Below are positions 1 to 5,651 of a DNA stretch of 6,615 bases, in pieces (position 1 is the first letter of the stretch; each line of letters starts with the position of its first letter). The stretch is from Lachnospiraceae bacterium (GTDB lineage Bacteria > Bacillota_A > Clostridia > Lachnospirales > Lachnospiraceae), in contig JAFPAZ010000277.1 in NCBI GenBank assembly GCA_017390645.1, forward strand, positions 1 to 6,615. Reading direction: 5' to 3'. The notes under the pieces were generated by a model. The model ran no database searches. It had not been told where the DNA came from and saw only the letters and a program-made list of their open reading frames with translations. The position numbers and the translations under genes are program-made.

Positions 1-1001
1 AATAAATGGGAATATGTGTTCAAGGTAGTTGCAACTTTTTCATGTCCTACACGTTCTGCTATAATCAATGGGGAAAAGCCAAGATTTATTAGCAGACTGA
101 CGTGACTGTGGCGAATATCATGTACCCGGATACGTTTTACCTGAGATATATCGCAATAATGTGTCATGGCGCGGGATAAGTAATTTTTTGTAAAAGGGAA
201 GAGGCGATCGGTATCTGTTGCATTCCGGTATAGAATATAGTTTCTTAATTCATCACACAAAAAGGAAGGAAGCGGAACGATACGATTACTTTTCGTTGTC
301 TTGGGAGAGGTAATAATATCCTGTCCGTGCAGCCTCTGATAAGTTTTATTAATTCTTAATTTTTTCTCTTTTAAATCAATGTCTTCCGGCGTCAATGCGA
401 AAAGCTCTCCTTCCCGCATGCCGGTCCAGTATAATACCATAAAACTCATACGTGCATTTTCATTATCAGTAACGGATTGTATAAATTGTTCGAATTCTTC
501 TCTTGTCCAGAAATTCATTTCATCTGCCTTGTTTTTTCCGATACTTCCCGCCTGATGGCAAGGATTTTTTCTGAGTCCATAATACCTGACTGCATAATTT
601 AAAATGGCAGTAAGTTGATTGTTTACATTTTTTAAATAGGTTTTTGAATAATTTTGTTTCATTAATTCATTTTGCCAGTTTCGTATGTCCATAGGCTGGA
701 TGTCACTAACGGACATATAACCGAAGTAAGGAAGCAGTTTTGTGTCAAATATATGTTTTTTGCTATGCAGAGTAGAGGATTTTAAACGTTCTTTCATGTC
801 TTTAAAGTAAATGTCACTAAGAATTTGAAAGGTCATATTAATATCCTGGCTTTTTTCTTCCAAAAATTTTCGTTCAAAGTTTTGCGCTTCTTTTTTGGAA
901 GGGAAGCCACGTTTAAATTTCTGCTTTTTGACTCCCTGCCAATCTTTATAATAAAATTTTACATACCATGTGCCACGAATTTCATCTTTAAATGCTGGCA
1001 T
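1..1001 (-). CDS. int: Tyrosine site-specific recombinase (Tn916/phage-type integrase), 3' end outside window
   Basis: The reverse strand reads open for 333 codons from an ATG at 1001 to the window edge without a stop. The start has a strong ribosome site (AAAGGAGA, complement of 1009-1016) seven bases upstream. Residues about 1-53 (GTWYVKFYYKDWQG, then a basic stretch) resemble the arm-site DNA-binding domain of Tn916-type integrases. Residues about 56-150 look like the SAM-like core-binding domain, and about 165 onward is the catalytic domain. The catalytic set is visible: R196 (TGMREGEL), K234 (SPKTTKSNR), H294 and R297 (HDIRH), H320 (GHEKVATTLNTYSHL) and the nucleophile Y330. The enzyme should cut and rejoin DNA at attachment sites through a covalent phosphotyrosine. 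Family members are usually about 370-400 residues, so only a short tail should be missing. No excisionase gene lies directly upstream. Family assignment is firm; which element it serves cannot be told from this window. Confidence 0.95.
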   Translation of the reverse strand, partial: MPAFKDEIRGTWYVKFYYKDWQGVKKQKFKRGFPSKKEAQNFERKFLEEKSQDINMTFQILSDIYFKDMKERLKSSTLHSKKHIFDTKLLPYFGYMSVSDIQPMDIRNWQNELMKQNYSKTYLKNVNNQLTAILNYAVRYYGLRKNPCHQAGSIGKNKADEMNFWTREEFEQFIQSVTDNENARMSFMVLYWTGMREGELFALTPEDIDLKEKKLRINKTYQRLHGQDIITSPKTTKSNRIVPLPSFLCDELRNYILYRNATDTDRLFPFTKNYLSRAMTHYCDISQVKRIRVHDIRHSHVSLLINLGFSPLIIAERVGHEKVATTLNTYSHL

Positions 1002-1370
1002 TGAATCATCTCCTTTGAAAGTTTTTTATCAGGTATTCGTAGAAGTAGGTTGCGGATATCAAGGATTAGTAAATTTTGAATCAGTTTAAAGATTATCAAG
1101 ATTCAATCGGTTACTATTCCATGTAAATAGCAACTTCCGTTTTTATTATTGCCATTTTGAGGTGCAAAATTACCTGATTTCATATAATATAAATGCCTGG
1201 TTTTCAGACATCAATAGTAGAAAAGCCCATTATATCTATAAATGGCAGTTCCATAGTAAAGTATAACATTTTTATGAGAAAAAGGTAGAATGTACCAAAA
1301 AAAACGCAAAAAATGTTGGTAGTGTGAGTAAAAAATAACCGTAGAAGAAAAATTTATGACAAATATAAGT

Positions 1371-1536
1371 GGAAAAGAAAATTGAAAAGTAAATAAATTA
1401 CAAAAAGTGTAATTGATTTTTGTATTTTTGCATTATTATATGTATTAATAGATGGAAAAGAAAATTGAAAAGCAAATAAATTATATAAAATGTAATTATT
1501 TTTTTGTGTCTTTACATTATTTTATGCATTATTTTT
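1371..1536. repeat. Two-unit direct repeat, 83-bp period, with internal dyad
   Basis: Unit one begins at 1371 and unit two at 1454, both with GGAAAAGAAAATTGAAAAG. The two stay alignable for about 75-80 bases at roughly 85% identity by eye. Unit one contains a perfect hyphenated dyad, AATTACA at 1396-1402 and TGTAATT at 1408-1414; the dyad is weaker in unit two. Such repeats next to an integrase could be protein-binding arm sites, or simply a decayed tandem duplication. The sequence alone does not decide. Confidence 0.75.
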
Positions 1537-1599
1537 GTTTCATGATTTAGTAAGGATTTGGAAAAGTCCCTTGAGTCGTGAGTGGTTTTGTGATATCAT

Positions 1600-1627
1600 T
1601 TAACTGTTGCAGAAAGATGTATATAAT
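1600..1627 (+). promoter_or_regulatory. Candidate sigma-A promoter upstream of the fold-back element and cyclophilin gene
   Basis: A perfect -10 box TATAAT (1622-1627) lies 16 bases after TTAACT (1600-1605), which matches four of six -35 positions. Transcription would start near 1634, so the whole fold-back element at 1648-1843 would be carried in an approximately 250-base leader of the cyclophilin mRNA. This is consensus matching only. Confidence 0.45.
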
Positions 1628-1647
1628 CTATGAGAATATATCGATAA

Positions 1648-1843
1648 TTGCGAAACTACCAAAACATATATTAAGTGATTCAAAAGAAACAAATACATAA
1701 GCAGGTGCCTGTTCGGCCGTCGGTACTTAAGGAGCGGCTTGCCGCGAATTTAGTACCGCTAAGAGCCGAACGCAGCGAAAGCGTGCCTGCGGTGTTTTGA
1801 TTCTTTTGAATCACTTTCATATAGAATATTATAGGTTTCGCAA
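1648..1843 (-). repeat. Fold-back element, copy 1 (196 bp, nested inverted repeats)
   Basis: The ends are a perfect 9-bp inverted repeat, TTGCGAAAC (1648-1656) and GTTTCGCAA (1835-1843). Inside is a perfect 16-bp inverted repeat, AAGTGATTCAAAAGAA (1673-1688) and its complement at 1801-1816. Further in, several stems nest: GCAGG 1701-1705 with 1786-1790, GTTCGGC 1711-1717 with 1765-1771, CGGTACT 1721-1727 with 1752-1758, and GCGGC 1734-1738 with GCCGC 1741-1745. The GC-rich core stands out against AT-rich flanks. There is no open reading frame. The strand is arbitrary and is given as minus because copy 2, at 4501-4687, matches the reverse complement. It looks like a miniature inverted-repeat element or a structured non-coding element of a dispersed family. 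No clear target duplication is visible. Confidence 0.8.
1797..1825 (+). promoter_or_regulatory. Candidate promoter inside the right arm of fold-back copy 1
   Basis: TTGATT (1797-1802) and TATAGA (1820-1825) are separated by 17 bases, each matching four of six consensus positions. It would start transcription near 1832, about 50 bases before the cyclophilin start. If real, the repeat element supplies a promoter to the gene. It is weaker at the -10 box than the upstream candidate at 1600-1627. Confidence 0.35.
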
Positions 1844-1884
1844 ACGCCTAAAACAAATTATTATTTTAAAAGGAGATATGAAAA

Positions 1885-2409
1885 ATGGAACAAAAAAATC
1901 CTATTGTAACCATTACTATGACTACAGGAGATGTGATGAAGGCAGAACTTTATCCAGACATTGCTCCGAATACAGTAAAGAATTTTATTTCTTTGATCAA
2001 AAAGGGATATTATAACGAATTGATTTTCCACCGTGTCATCCCTAATTTTATGATTCAGGGAGGTTGCCCGGAAGGAAATGGAACCGGAGGGCCAGGATAT
2101 CACATTAAAGGGGAATTTGCTAACAATGGTTTTAATAATGAGTTAAAGCATACCAGAGGAGTTCTTTCCATGGCGAGAGCGAAACATCCTGATTCCGCAG
2201 GTTCCCAATTCTTCATTATGCATGTGGATTATCCATATTTAGATGGAGATTATGCGACTTTTGGTAAGGTTATCGAAGGAATTGAAGTGGTAGATAAGAT
2301 TGCGGAAACTCCGACTAATTTTGCAGACCGTCCTATGACAGACCAGAGAATCGAAACCATAACAGTAGAAACGTTCGGCGTAGAATACGAAGAACCGGAA
2401 ACATTGTAG
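1885..2409 (+). CDS. ppiB: Cyclophilin-type peptidyl-prolyl cis-trans isomerase
   Basis: The 174-residue protein is a single cyclophilin domain that catalyses cis-trans isomerisation of peptide bonds before proline, helping protein folding. It has no signal peptide or membrane segment, so it should be cytoplasmic. Visible family motifs are [13 protein letters not shown] (48-60), containing R50, F55, M56 and Q58 at the positions of human CypA R55, F60, M61 and Q63; GSQFFI (106-111); and [15 protein letters not shown] (118-132). The CypA tryptophan that contacts cyclosporin is Tyr118 here and CypA His126 aligns with Tyr123, so drug binding is probably weak; bacterial members often vary at these sites. 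Length is typical, with a short acidic tail. The start is fixed by AGGAG at 1871-1875, nine bases upstream. It appears to be transcribed alone. Family assignment is secure; the symbol is by analogy to single-domain cytosolic enzymes. Confidence 0.96.
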   Translation: MEQKNPIVTITMTTGDVMKAELYPDIAPNTVKNFISLIKKGYYNELIFHRVIPNFMIQGGCPEGNGTGGPGYHIKGEFANNGFNNELKHTRGVLSMARAKHPDSAGSQFFIMHVDYPYLDGDYATFGKVIEGIEVVDKIAETPTNFADRPMTDQRIETITVETFGVEYEEPETL

Positions 2410-2413
2410 AATT

Positions 2414-2550
2414 GTAACTGTTCACTCAGTAACCTGACACTTGCTGTCAGGTTACGTAATAGTATGATTCAGGGGTTGGTTTTAAGCTTCGCGAAGCGAA
2501 TTTGTATGTAAAAATCAATACGTAACTGTTCACGTGTGAACAGTTACGTA
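2414..2550. repeat. Cluster of extragenic palindromes sharing GTAACTGTTCAC
   Basis: Just after the cyclophilin stop, the 12-mer GTAACTGTTCAC occurs at 2414-2425 and 2522-2533, and its reverse complement at 2536-2547. Within this span are a perfect 11-bp stem with a five-base loop (2429-2439 with 2445-2455), a perfect 12-base palindrome GCTTCGCGAAGC (2486-2497), and a 15-bp stem with a two-base loop (2519-2533 with 2536-2550). None is followed by a T-run, so they are not classical terminators. The arrangement resembles a REP or BIME-type extragenic palindrome cluster. The first 12-mer could pair with the last in an alternative, larger fold. Confidence 0.75.
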
Positions 2551-2555
2551 GAATT

Positions 2556-2655
2556 AAAAATAGGGCTGTGGCATTCAGAAAAAATTCTACAGGATATGAG
2601 TGAAAAAATATTCCGTATCTTGTGATTTTTTCTTGGTGCGACGGCCCTATTTTTT
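2556..2655 (+). terminator. Long imperfect hairpin ending in a T-run, probable bidirectional terminator
   Basis: AAAAATAGGGC (2556-2566) pairs perfectly with GCCCTATTTTT (2644-2654). The fold continues inward with small mismatches: AGAAAAAAT (2577-2585) with ATTTTTTCT (2625-2633), then ACAGGATAT (2589-2597) with GTATCTTGT (2615-2623) using two wobble pairs, and a 17-base loop at 2598-2614. The run of T at 2650-2655 fits a Rho-independent terminator for the cyclophilin transcript, and the matching A-run at the left allows a weaker terminator for the minus-strand gene starting at 3160. At about 100 bases the stem is far longer than a normal terminator, so an inserted miniature element is possible. 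Confidence 0.75.
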
Positions 2656-2725
2656 ATTATAAATTAAAATATTTACCATTCCACAGTCTTTTTCGGTTAT
2701 ATACATGATGGAAAGAAAAAGGCGT

Positions 2726-2832
2726 GTTCAATGGATTGAGATACCTGTCATTATTTTATGCAAAACTATGAAAATGTTGTTCAATGGATTGGGATACCTG
2801 TCACTATTTTTATGTAAAACTTTGAAAATGTT
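2726..2832. repeat. Tandem duplication, about 53 bp, two units
   Basis: Unit one (2726-2778) and unit two (2779-2832) both start GTTCAATGGATTG and end GAAAATGTT. They differ by four substitutions and one extra T, about 91% identity. The period is not a multiple of three. Unit two contains the stop codon and last six residues of the minus-strand membrane protein (2810-3160), so the duplication lies at the 3' end of that gene. Unit one is non-coding downstream sequence. Confidence 0.9.
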
Positions 2833-3160
2833 TTTGCTGAATCTGGTCATAATAGGTGTAAAGCTTTTGGACTCCATTTTCCAATAGATAATAGTGTTTG
2901 ATGTAAGGAATCAACAGTCCAAAGAATAAAACAGCCAATGCGAACAGGCCGAAGTCAGGGGTAAGGTAACAACCTAAAAGTGCCATCATCAAAAGCAAGG
3001 CGAAGCATACGGTTACGATTAAGTGAATGAACCGTTCATGTTGGAAAAACTGGATTTGTACCAGCATCTGTTTTAAGAATTCTTCTCTTTCTTCTTCCGT
3101 CATTTCCTTGTCTTTCATTTTTTCCATGAGAGCCAGGTAGGCTCTGAGTCTTTTTGCCAT
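2810..3160 (-). CDS. Small two-helix membrane protein, unknown function
   Basis: This 116-residue protein is not one I recognise. Residues 1-43 are charged and probably helical (KMKDKEMTEEEREEFLKQ), which suggests a cytoplasmic amphipathic or coiled region. Two hydrophobic segments follow, about 44-66 (FIHLIVTVCFALLLMMALLG) and 70-90 (FGLFALAVLFFGLLIPYI), then a polar tail of about 25 residues, giving a hairpin in the membrane with both ends probably inside. The start is supported by AAAGGGAGG (complement of 3168-3176), seven bases upstream. The gene is divergent from mltG with a 264-base intergenic region and convergent with the cyclophilin gene. The last residues, HFQSFT, fall in a 53-bp duplicated segment, so the C-terminus may have been changed by that duplication. 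Coding status rests on length, membrane pattern and ribosome site. Confidence 0.8.
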   Translation of the reverse strand: MAKRLRAYLALMEKMKDKEMTEEEREEFLKQMLVQIQFFQHERFIHLIVTVCFALLLMMALLGCYLTPDFGLFALAVLFFGLLIPYIKHYYLLENGVQKLYTYYDQIQQKHFQSFT

Positions 3161-3209
3161 AAATATTCCTCCCTTTGTTATTGTGGCCGCAGGGCAACTG
3201 GTGCAAGCG

Positions 3210-3240
3210 TTTATACAGAAAGTTGTTTTTGGCAGGTAAA
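3210..3240 (-). promoter_or_regulatory. Weak candidate promoter for the small membrane protein gene
   Basis: On the reverse strand, TATAAA (complement of 3210-3215) lies 19 bases after TTTACC (complement of 3235-3240). The spacing is long and the -35 box is partial. It is placed about 50 bases before the start codon at 3160, which is reasonable for that gene. Confidence 0.3.
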
Positions 3241-3283
3241 TGAATACCTACACATTTTTCCTGAAAATATGATAAAAAAATTG

Positions 3284-3312
3284 TTTCCATGGCATGAAAA
3301 TACTGTTATACT
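3284..3312 (+). promoter_or_regulatory. Candidate sigma-A promoter for mltG
   Basis: TTTCCA (3284-3289) and TATACT (3307-3312) are separated by 17 bases; the -10 box matches five of six positions and the -35 box four of six. Transcription would start near 3319, giving an approximately 106-base leader. A perfect TATAAT at 3390-3395 is a second possible -10 box, but it lacks a recognisable -35 box at normal spacing. Confidence 0.45.
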
Positions 3313-3424
3313 GTAATTATGGGTGAAAGTATCTTTAGAATCATGATAAAAGATACGAATGGGTATACATTTCGTACTTTTACAGTTATTATAATACATT
3401 TTATAAGAATAGGGGATAAAATTT

Positions 3425-4462
3425 ATGAAAAAATTAATTAAGCCACTTATCATTCTGGCTGTAATTGGTGCTATTATAGCCGTGGTTGCCTCTTATGGAA
3501 TGGGGATTTACCGTGATTTTATGAAAGATTATAAGGGTGATCAGACTTATCAGGGTGAGGATTTTACCTTAGAAGTTCCAATGGGTGCCAGTGCAGAAAG
3601 TATTGGACTATTATTAAAAGAACATGATGTGATTACCTATGAAAAGGCCTTTGCCCAGAGGGTAAAAGATTCCCAGTATAATGGGAAAATTAAGTATGGT
3701 ACTTATACCATTACTAAGGGAATGACCATTGATGACATGATTGCATTGATGTCGGCAGGTGATGACAGGGAAACCTTAAAATTTACCATTCCGGAAGGAT
3801 ATTCCATTGAAATGATAGCGGCGAAACTGGATTCTGAAGGAATTTGTACGAAAGAAGATTTCCTTGCAGCGGTGGAAGCCACGGATTATGACTATGATTT
3901 CCTTGATTTTACGAAAAAAGAGGGAACAAAATATTATTTACAGGGATTTTTATTCCCGGCTACTTATGAGATTTTCGTAGGGGAAACTGCCCATGATATT
4001 GTAAATCGTATGTTAAAGGCTTTTGAGAATAACTATACAACCGAAATGCAGGAAAAAGCGAAAGAACTTGGTATGAGTAATTACGAAATCGTTACCATAG
4101 CATCTATTATTGAGAGGGAGGCGAAACTTCAGGAGGAACGCCCGACAATCTCAGGAGTAATTTATAACCGTCTGGATATTAATATGAAACTTCAGATGTG
4201 TCCGACGGTACTGTATCCGTTGACAGATGGAATGTATGACGTAAATCAGGTATTATATGACGATTTGGAAATTGAGTCTCCATATAATACCTATAAATAT
4301 GAAGGGCTTCCGGTGGGACCGATTTGTTCACCTGGGGCAGCTTCTTTGGAGGCAGCGGTAAATCCGGAAAGTCATTCCTATTTGTTCTATCATACGGATA
4401 ATGAAGAAACAGGAAGTCATATTTTCTCGGAAACCTATGAGGAACACCAGAGTACGAGGTAA
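3425..4462 (+). CDS. mltG: Endolytic murein transglycosylase MltG (YceG family)
   Basis: The 345-residue protein begins with a short basic stretch and one hydrophobic helix (about 6-27), a membrane anchor that puts the rest outside the membrane. Residues about 45-115 fit the LysM-like part of MltG, and about 117-340 the YceG catalytic domain. Motifs seen are IPEGYS (122-127), LQGFLFPATY (172-181), IASIIEREAKL (225-235), in which E230 corresponds to the catalytic glutamate of E. coli MltG (E218), YNRL (247-250), and SPYNTYKYEGLPVGPICSPG (285-304). MltG cuts nascent peptidoglycan glycan strands internally, leaving anhydro-muramic ends, and is thought to set glycan length near the synthesis machinery. 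Length is normal. AGGGG at 3411-3415, nine bases upstream, supports this start. The gene appears monocistronic; the downstream region before the ABC operon is a fold-back element. Confidence 0.96.
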   Translation: MKKLIKPLIILAVIGAIIAVVASYGMGIYRDFMKDYKGDQTYQGEDFTLEVPMGASAESIGLLLKEHDVITYEKAFAQRVKDSQYNGKIKYGTYTITKGMTIDDMIALMSAGDDRETLKFTIPEGYSIEMIAAKLDSEGICTKEDFLAAVEATDYDYDFLDFTKKEGTKYYLQGFLFPATYEIFVGETAHDIVNRMLKAFENNYTTEMQEKAKELGMSNYEIVTIASIIEREAKLQEERPTISGVIYNRLDINMKLQMCPTVLYPLTDGMYDVNQVLYDDLEIESPYNTYKYEGLPVGPICSPGAASLEAAVNPESHSYLFYHTDNEETGSHIFSETYEEHQSTR

Positions 4463-4500
4463 TAGCAGGGTGTATGATTGTTGGCGTATAACATAAATCA

Positions 4501-4687
4501 TTGCCAAATTAAAATATTTTATATAAAAGTGATACAAAGAGAACAAATAGGTGAAGGGCGCTTTCGTTACGCTAGTTTGTAGCAATAGTAAATTCAAGTT
4601 ACCTCTCTCATTACAAGCCGGCGGTCTCACAGAAGCCTGATTTATTTCTTTTGCATCATTTTGTATAAGAATTCGATAGTTTTGCAA
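4501..4687 (+). repeat. Fold-back element, copy 2 (187 bp, diverged, opposite orientation to copy 1)
   Basis: The ends are an imperfect inverted repeat, TTGCCAAAT (4501-4509) and GTTTTGCAA (4679-4687). An imperfect inner inverted repeat of about 22 bp joins 4530-4551 with 4636-4658. Read forward, it matches the reverse complement of 1648-1843 along its whole length: AAAGTGAT followed by CAAA, CGCTTTCG at 4559-4566, AGTAAATTC at 4577-4585, TTTCTTTTG at 4645-4653, and the TTGCAA end. Overall identity is perhaps 65-70% by eye, with the GC-rich core stems largely decayed. It fills most of the mltG to ABC intergenic region and may also act as the weak 3' boundary of mltG. Confidence 0.75.
4641..4669 (+). 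promoter_or_regulatory. Weak candidate promoter for the ABC operon in fold-back copy 2
   Basis: TTTATT (4641-4646) and TATAAG (4664-4669) are 17 bases apart. They occupy the position equivalent to the arm promoter candidate in copy 1 (1797-1825). The start would fall about 50 bases before the GTG at 4725. The match is modest, and transcription from further upstream is equally possible. Confidence 0.3.
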
Positions 4688-4724
4688 TTACCTAGTACTT
4701 TGAGAAGAAAAGGGGTGTATAATA

Positions 4725-5651
4725 GTGGAGGATATGGTTTTACAGTTAAAAGGCATTAAGAAACGTTATGGTTCCCAGCAGGTGTTAAAGCAGGTAGATG
4801 TTACCATAAATAAGGGACAAATCTATGGTCTGGTAGGTAAAAATGGGGCTGGAAAAACTACATTAATGAGAATTCTTACAGGTCTTACGAAGCAGCAGGC
4901 AGGGAGCATGTGGCTGTTAGGGGAGAATGGAAAGAATGGTTATGACGAAGCCAGGAAAAAAATGGGTTCCATTATTGAAACTCCAAGTTTTTACCCGTTT
5001 TTTGATGGAAAAACCAACTTAGAATACTATAATCGCCAGCTTGGTGGTAAGGCTAATGTAGATGAAGTTCTGGAGTTAGTGGGTTTAGGAAAGAGTGGGA
5101 AAAAGAAGTTTAAAAATTATTCTCTTGGAATGAAGCAAAGACTGGGAATCGGACTTGCCATCTTAAATGACCCGGAATTTCTGGTTCTGGATGAGCCCAT
5201 TAACGGTCTGGATCCCATGGGAATTGTAGAAGTTCGTAATTTGATCCGTAAGTTAAACCAGGAAAGAAATATTACCATTATCATTTCTTCACATATTTTA
5301 GGGGAACTGGAGTCGATTGCTACGAATTATGGGTTCCTTGATAAAGGAATTATTTTAGAAGAATTAAGCAAAGAGGAACTGGAACATAAATGCCGTCCTA
5401 ACTGGAAAATACGGGTGAACGAACCGGATAAGGTGCTTTCGCTTCTACAGGAAAAATATGGATTTTCTCAAATTGAGAAGGAAGAGGGCAGCTTAATTTT
5501 AAAGGAATCTTTATTAAATCCAGAACAGCTTACCAGGGAAATCGTGGAAAAAGGGTATGATTTATATGAATTTTCCATGATAAATAAGAGTCTGGAATCC
5601 TATTATCTGGATTTGATTGAAAATCATAAGAGCGGGAGGGAGAAGGTATGA
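4725..5651 (+). CDS. ABC transporter ATP-binding protein, bacitracin/lantibiotic-resistance (BcrA-like) type
   Basis: The 308-residue protein has a complete ATPase domain in residues 1-220. It shows Walker A GKNGAGKTT (38-46, K44), a Q-loop region IIETPSFYPF with Glu85 in place of Gln as often seen in this subfamily, the signature YSLGMKQR (132-139), Walker B FLVLDEP (152-158) with catalytic E157, and switch H190 (ISSHI). A C-terminal extension of about 90 residues is typical of BcrA-like subunits. It should hydrolyse ATP on the inner face of the membrane to drive the permease encoded next, with which it overlaps by four bases. The family often exports or protects against peptide antibiotics, but the substrate is not shown here. 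The GTG start is chosen because AGGGG (4711-4715) is nine bases upstream; an in-frame ATG at 4734 is poorly spaced from it. No two-component regulator is adjacent. Confidence 0.94.
   Translation: MEDMVLQLKGIKKRYGSQQVLKQVDVTINKGQIYGLVGKNGAGKTTLMRILTGLTKQQAGSMWLLGENGKNGYDEARKKMGSIIETPSFYPFFDGKTNLEYYNRQLGGKANVDEVLELVGLGKSGKKKFKNYSLGMKQRLGIGLAILNDPEFLVLDEPINGLDPMGIVEVRNLIRKLNQERNITIIISSHILGELESIATNYGFLDKGIILEELSKEELEHKCRPNWKIRVNEPDKVLSLLQEKYGFSQIEKEEGSLILKESLLNPEQLTREIVEKGYDLYEFSMINKSLESYYLDLIENHKSGREKV

Larger units (their letters stand above)
1002..1647. other. AT-rich gene-free spacer between integrase and the cyclophilin locus
   Basis: About 650 bases with no convincing coding region on either strand; the longest readings are short and lack ribosome sites. 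The stretch is strongly AT-rich, especially 1260-1540, and holds the 83-bp direct repeat listed separately. I see no clear sigma-A promoter for the integrase. By position this segment may include the junction between an integrated element on the left and the core chromosome on the right, but no duplicated attachment core can be recognised without the other end. Confidence 0.6.

Noticed and set aside
1074..1106. Possible third, decayed copy of the fold-back element (TTTTGAATCAGTT and a nearby GATTCA)
   Set aside because: Similarity is limited to about a dozen AT-rich bases without the terminal repeats or core; chance is the simpler explanation.
1371..1536. CRISPR-like repeat array
   Set aside because: Only two units, directly adjacent and diverged over their whole length, with no unique spacers of constant size and no cas genes.
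1648..1843. Known riboswitch, T-box or group II intron fragment
   Set aside because: I could not match conserved core motifs of these classes, and the inverted, diverged second copy argues for a dispersed element.
1797..2015. 72-codon plus-strand open frame overlapping the cyclophilin start
   Set aside because: It begins inside the fold-back element's arm at a non-ATG codon, lacks a ribosome site and is in a different frame from the clear cyclophilin gene.
2429..2455. Perfect 11-bp stem as the intrinsic terminator of the cyclophilin gene
   Set aside because: No T-run follows the stem; the hairpin ending at 2654 with a T-run fits better.
2705..2887. 60-codon plus-strand open frame
   Set aside because: It runs through a 53-bp tandem repeat out of phase and antisense to the end of the membrane protein gene, and has no good ribosome site.
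3036..3290. 84-codon minus-strand open frame overlapping the small membrane protein start
   Set aside because: Different frame from a better-supported gene, no membrane or domain pattern and no ribosome site.
4682..4723. Promoter TTGCAA with TATAAT (4718-4723) just before the ABC start
   Set aside because: The boxes are 30 bases apart, and the -10 box would overlap the region between the ribosome site and the GTG start.
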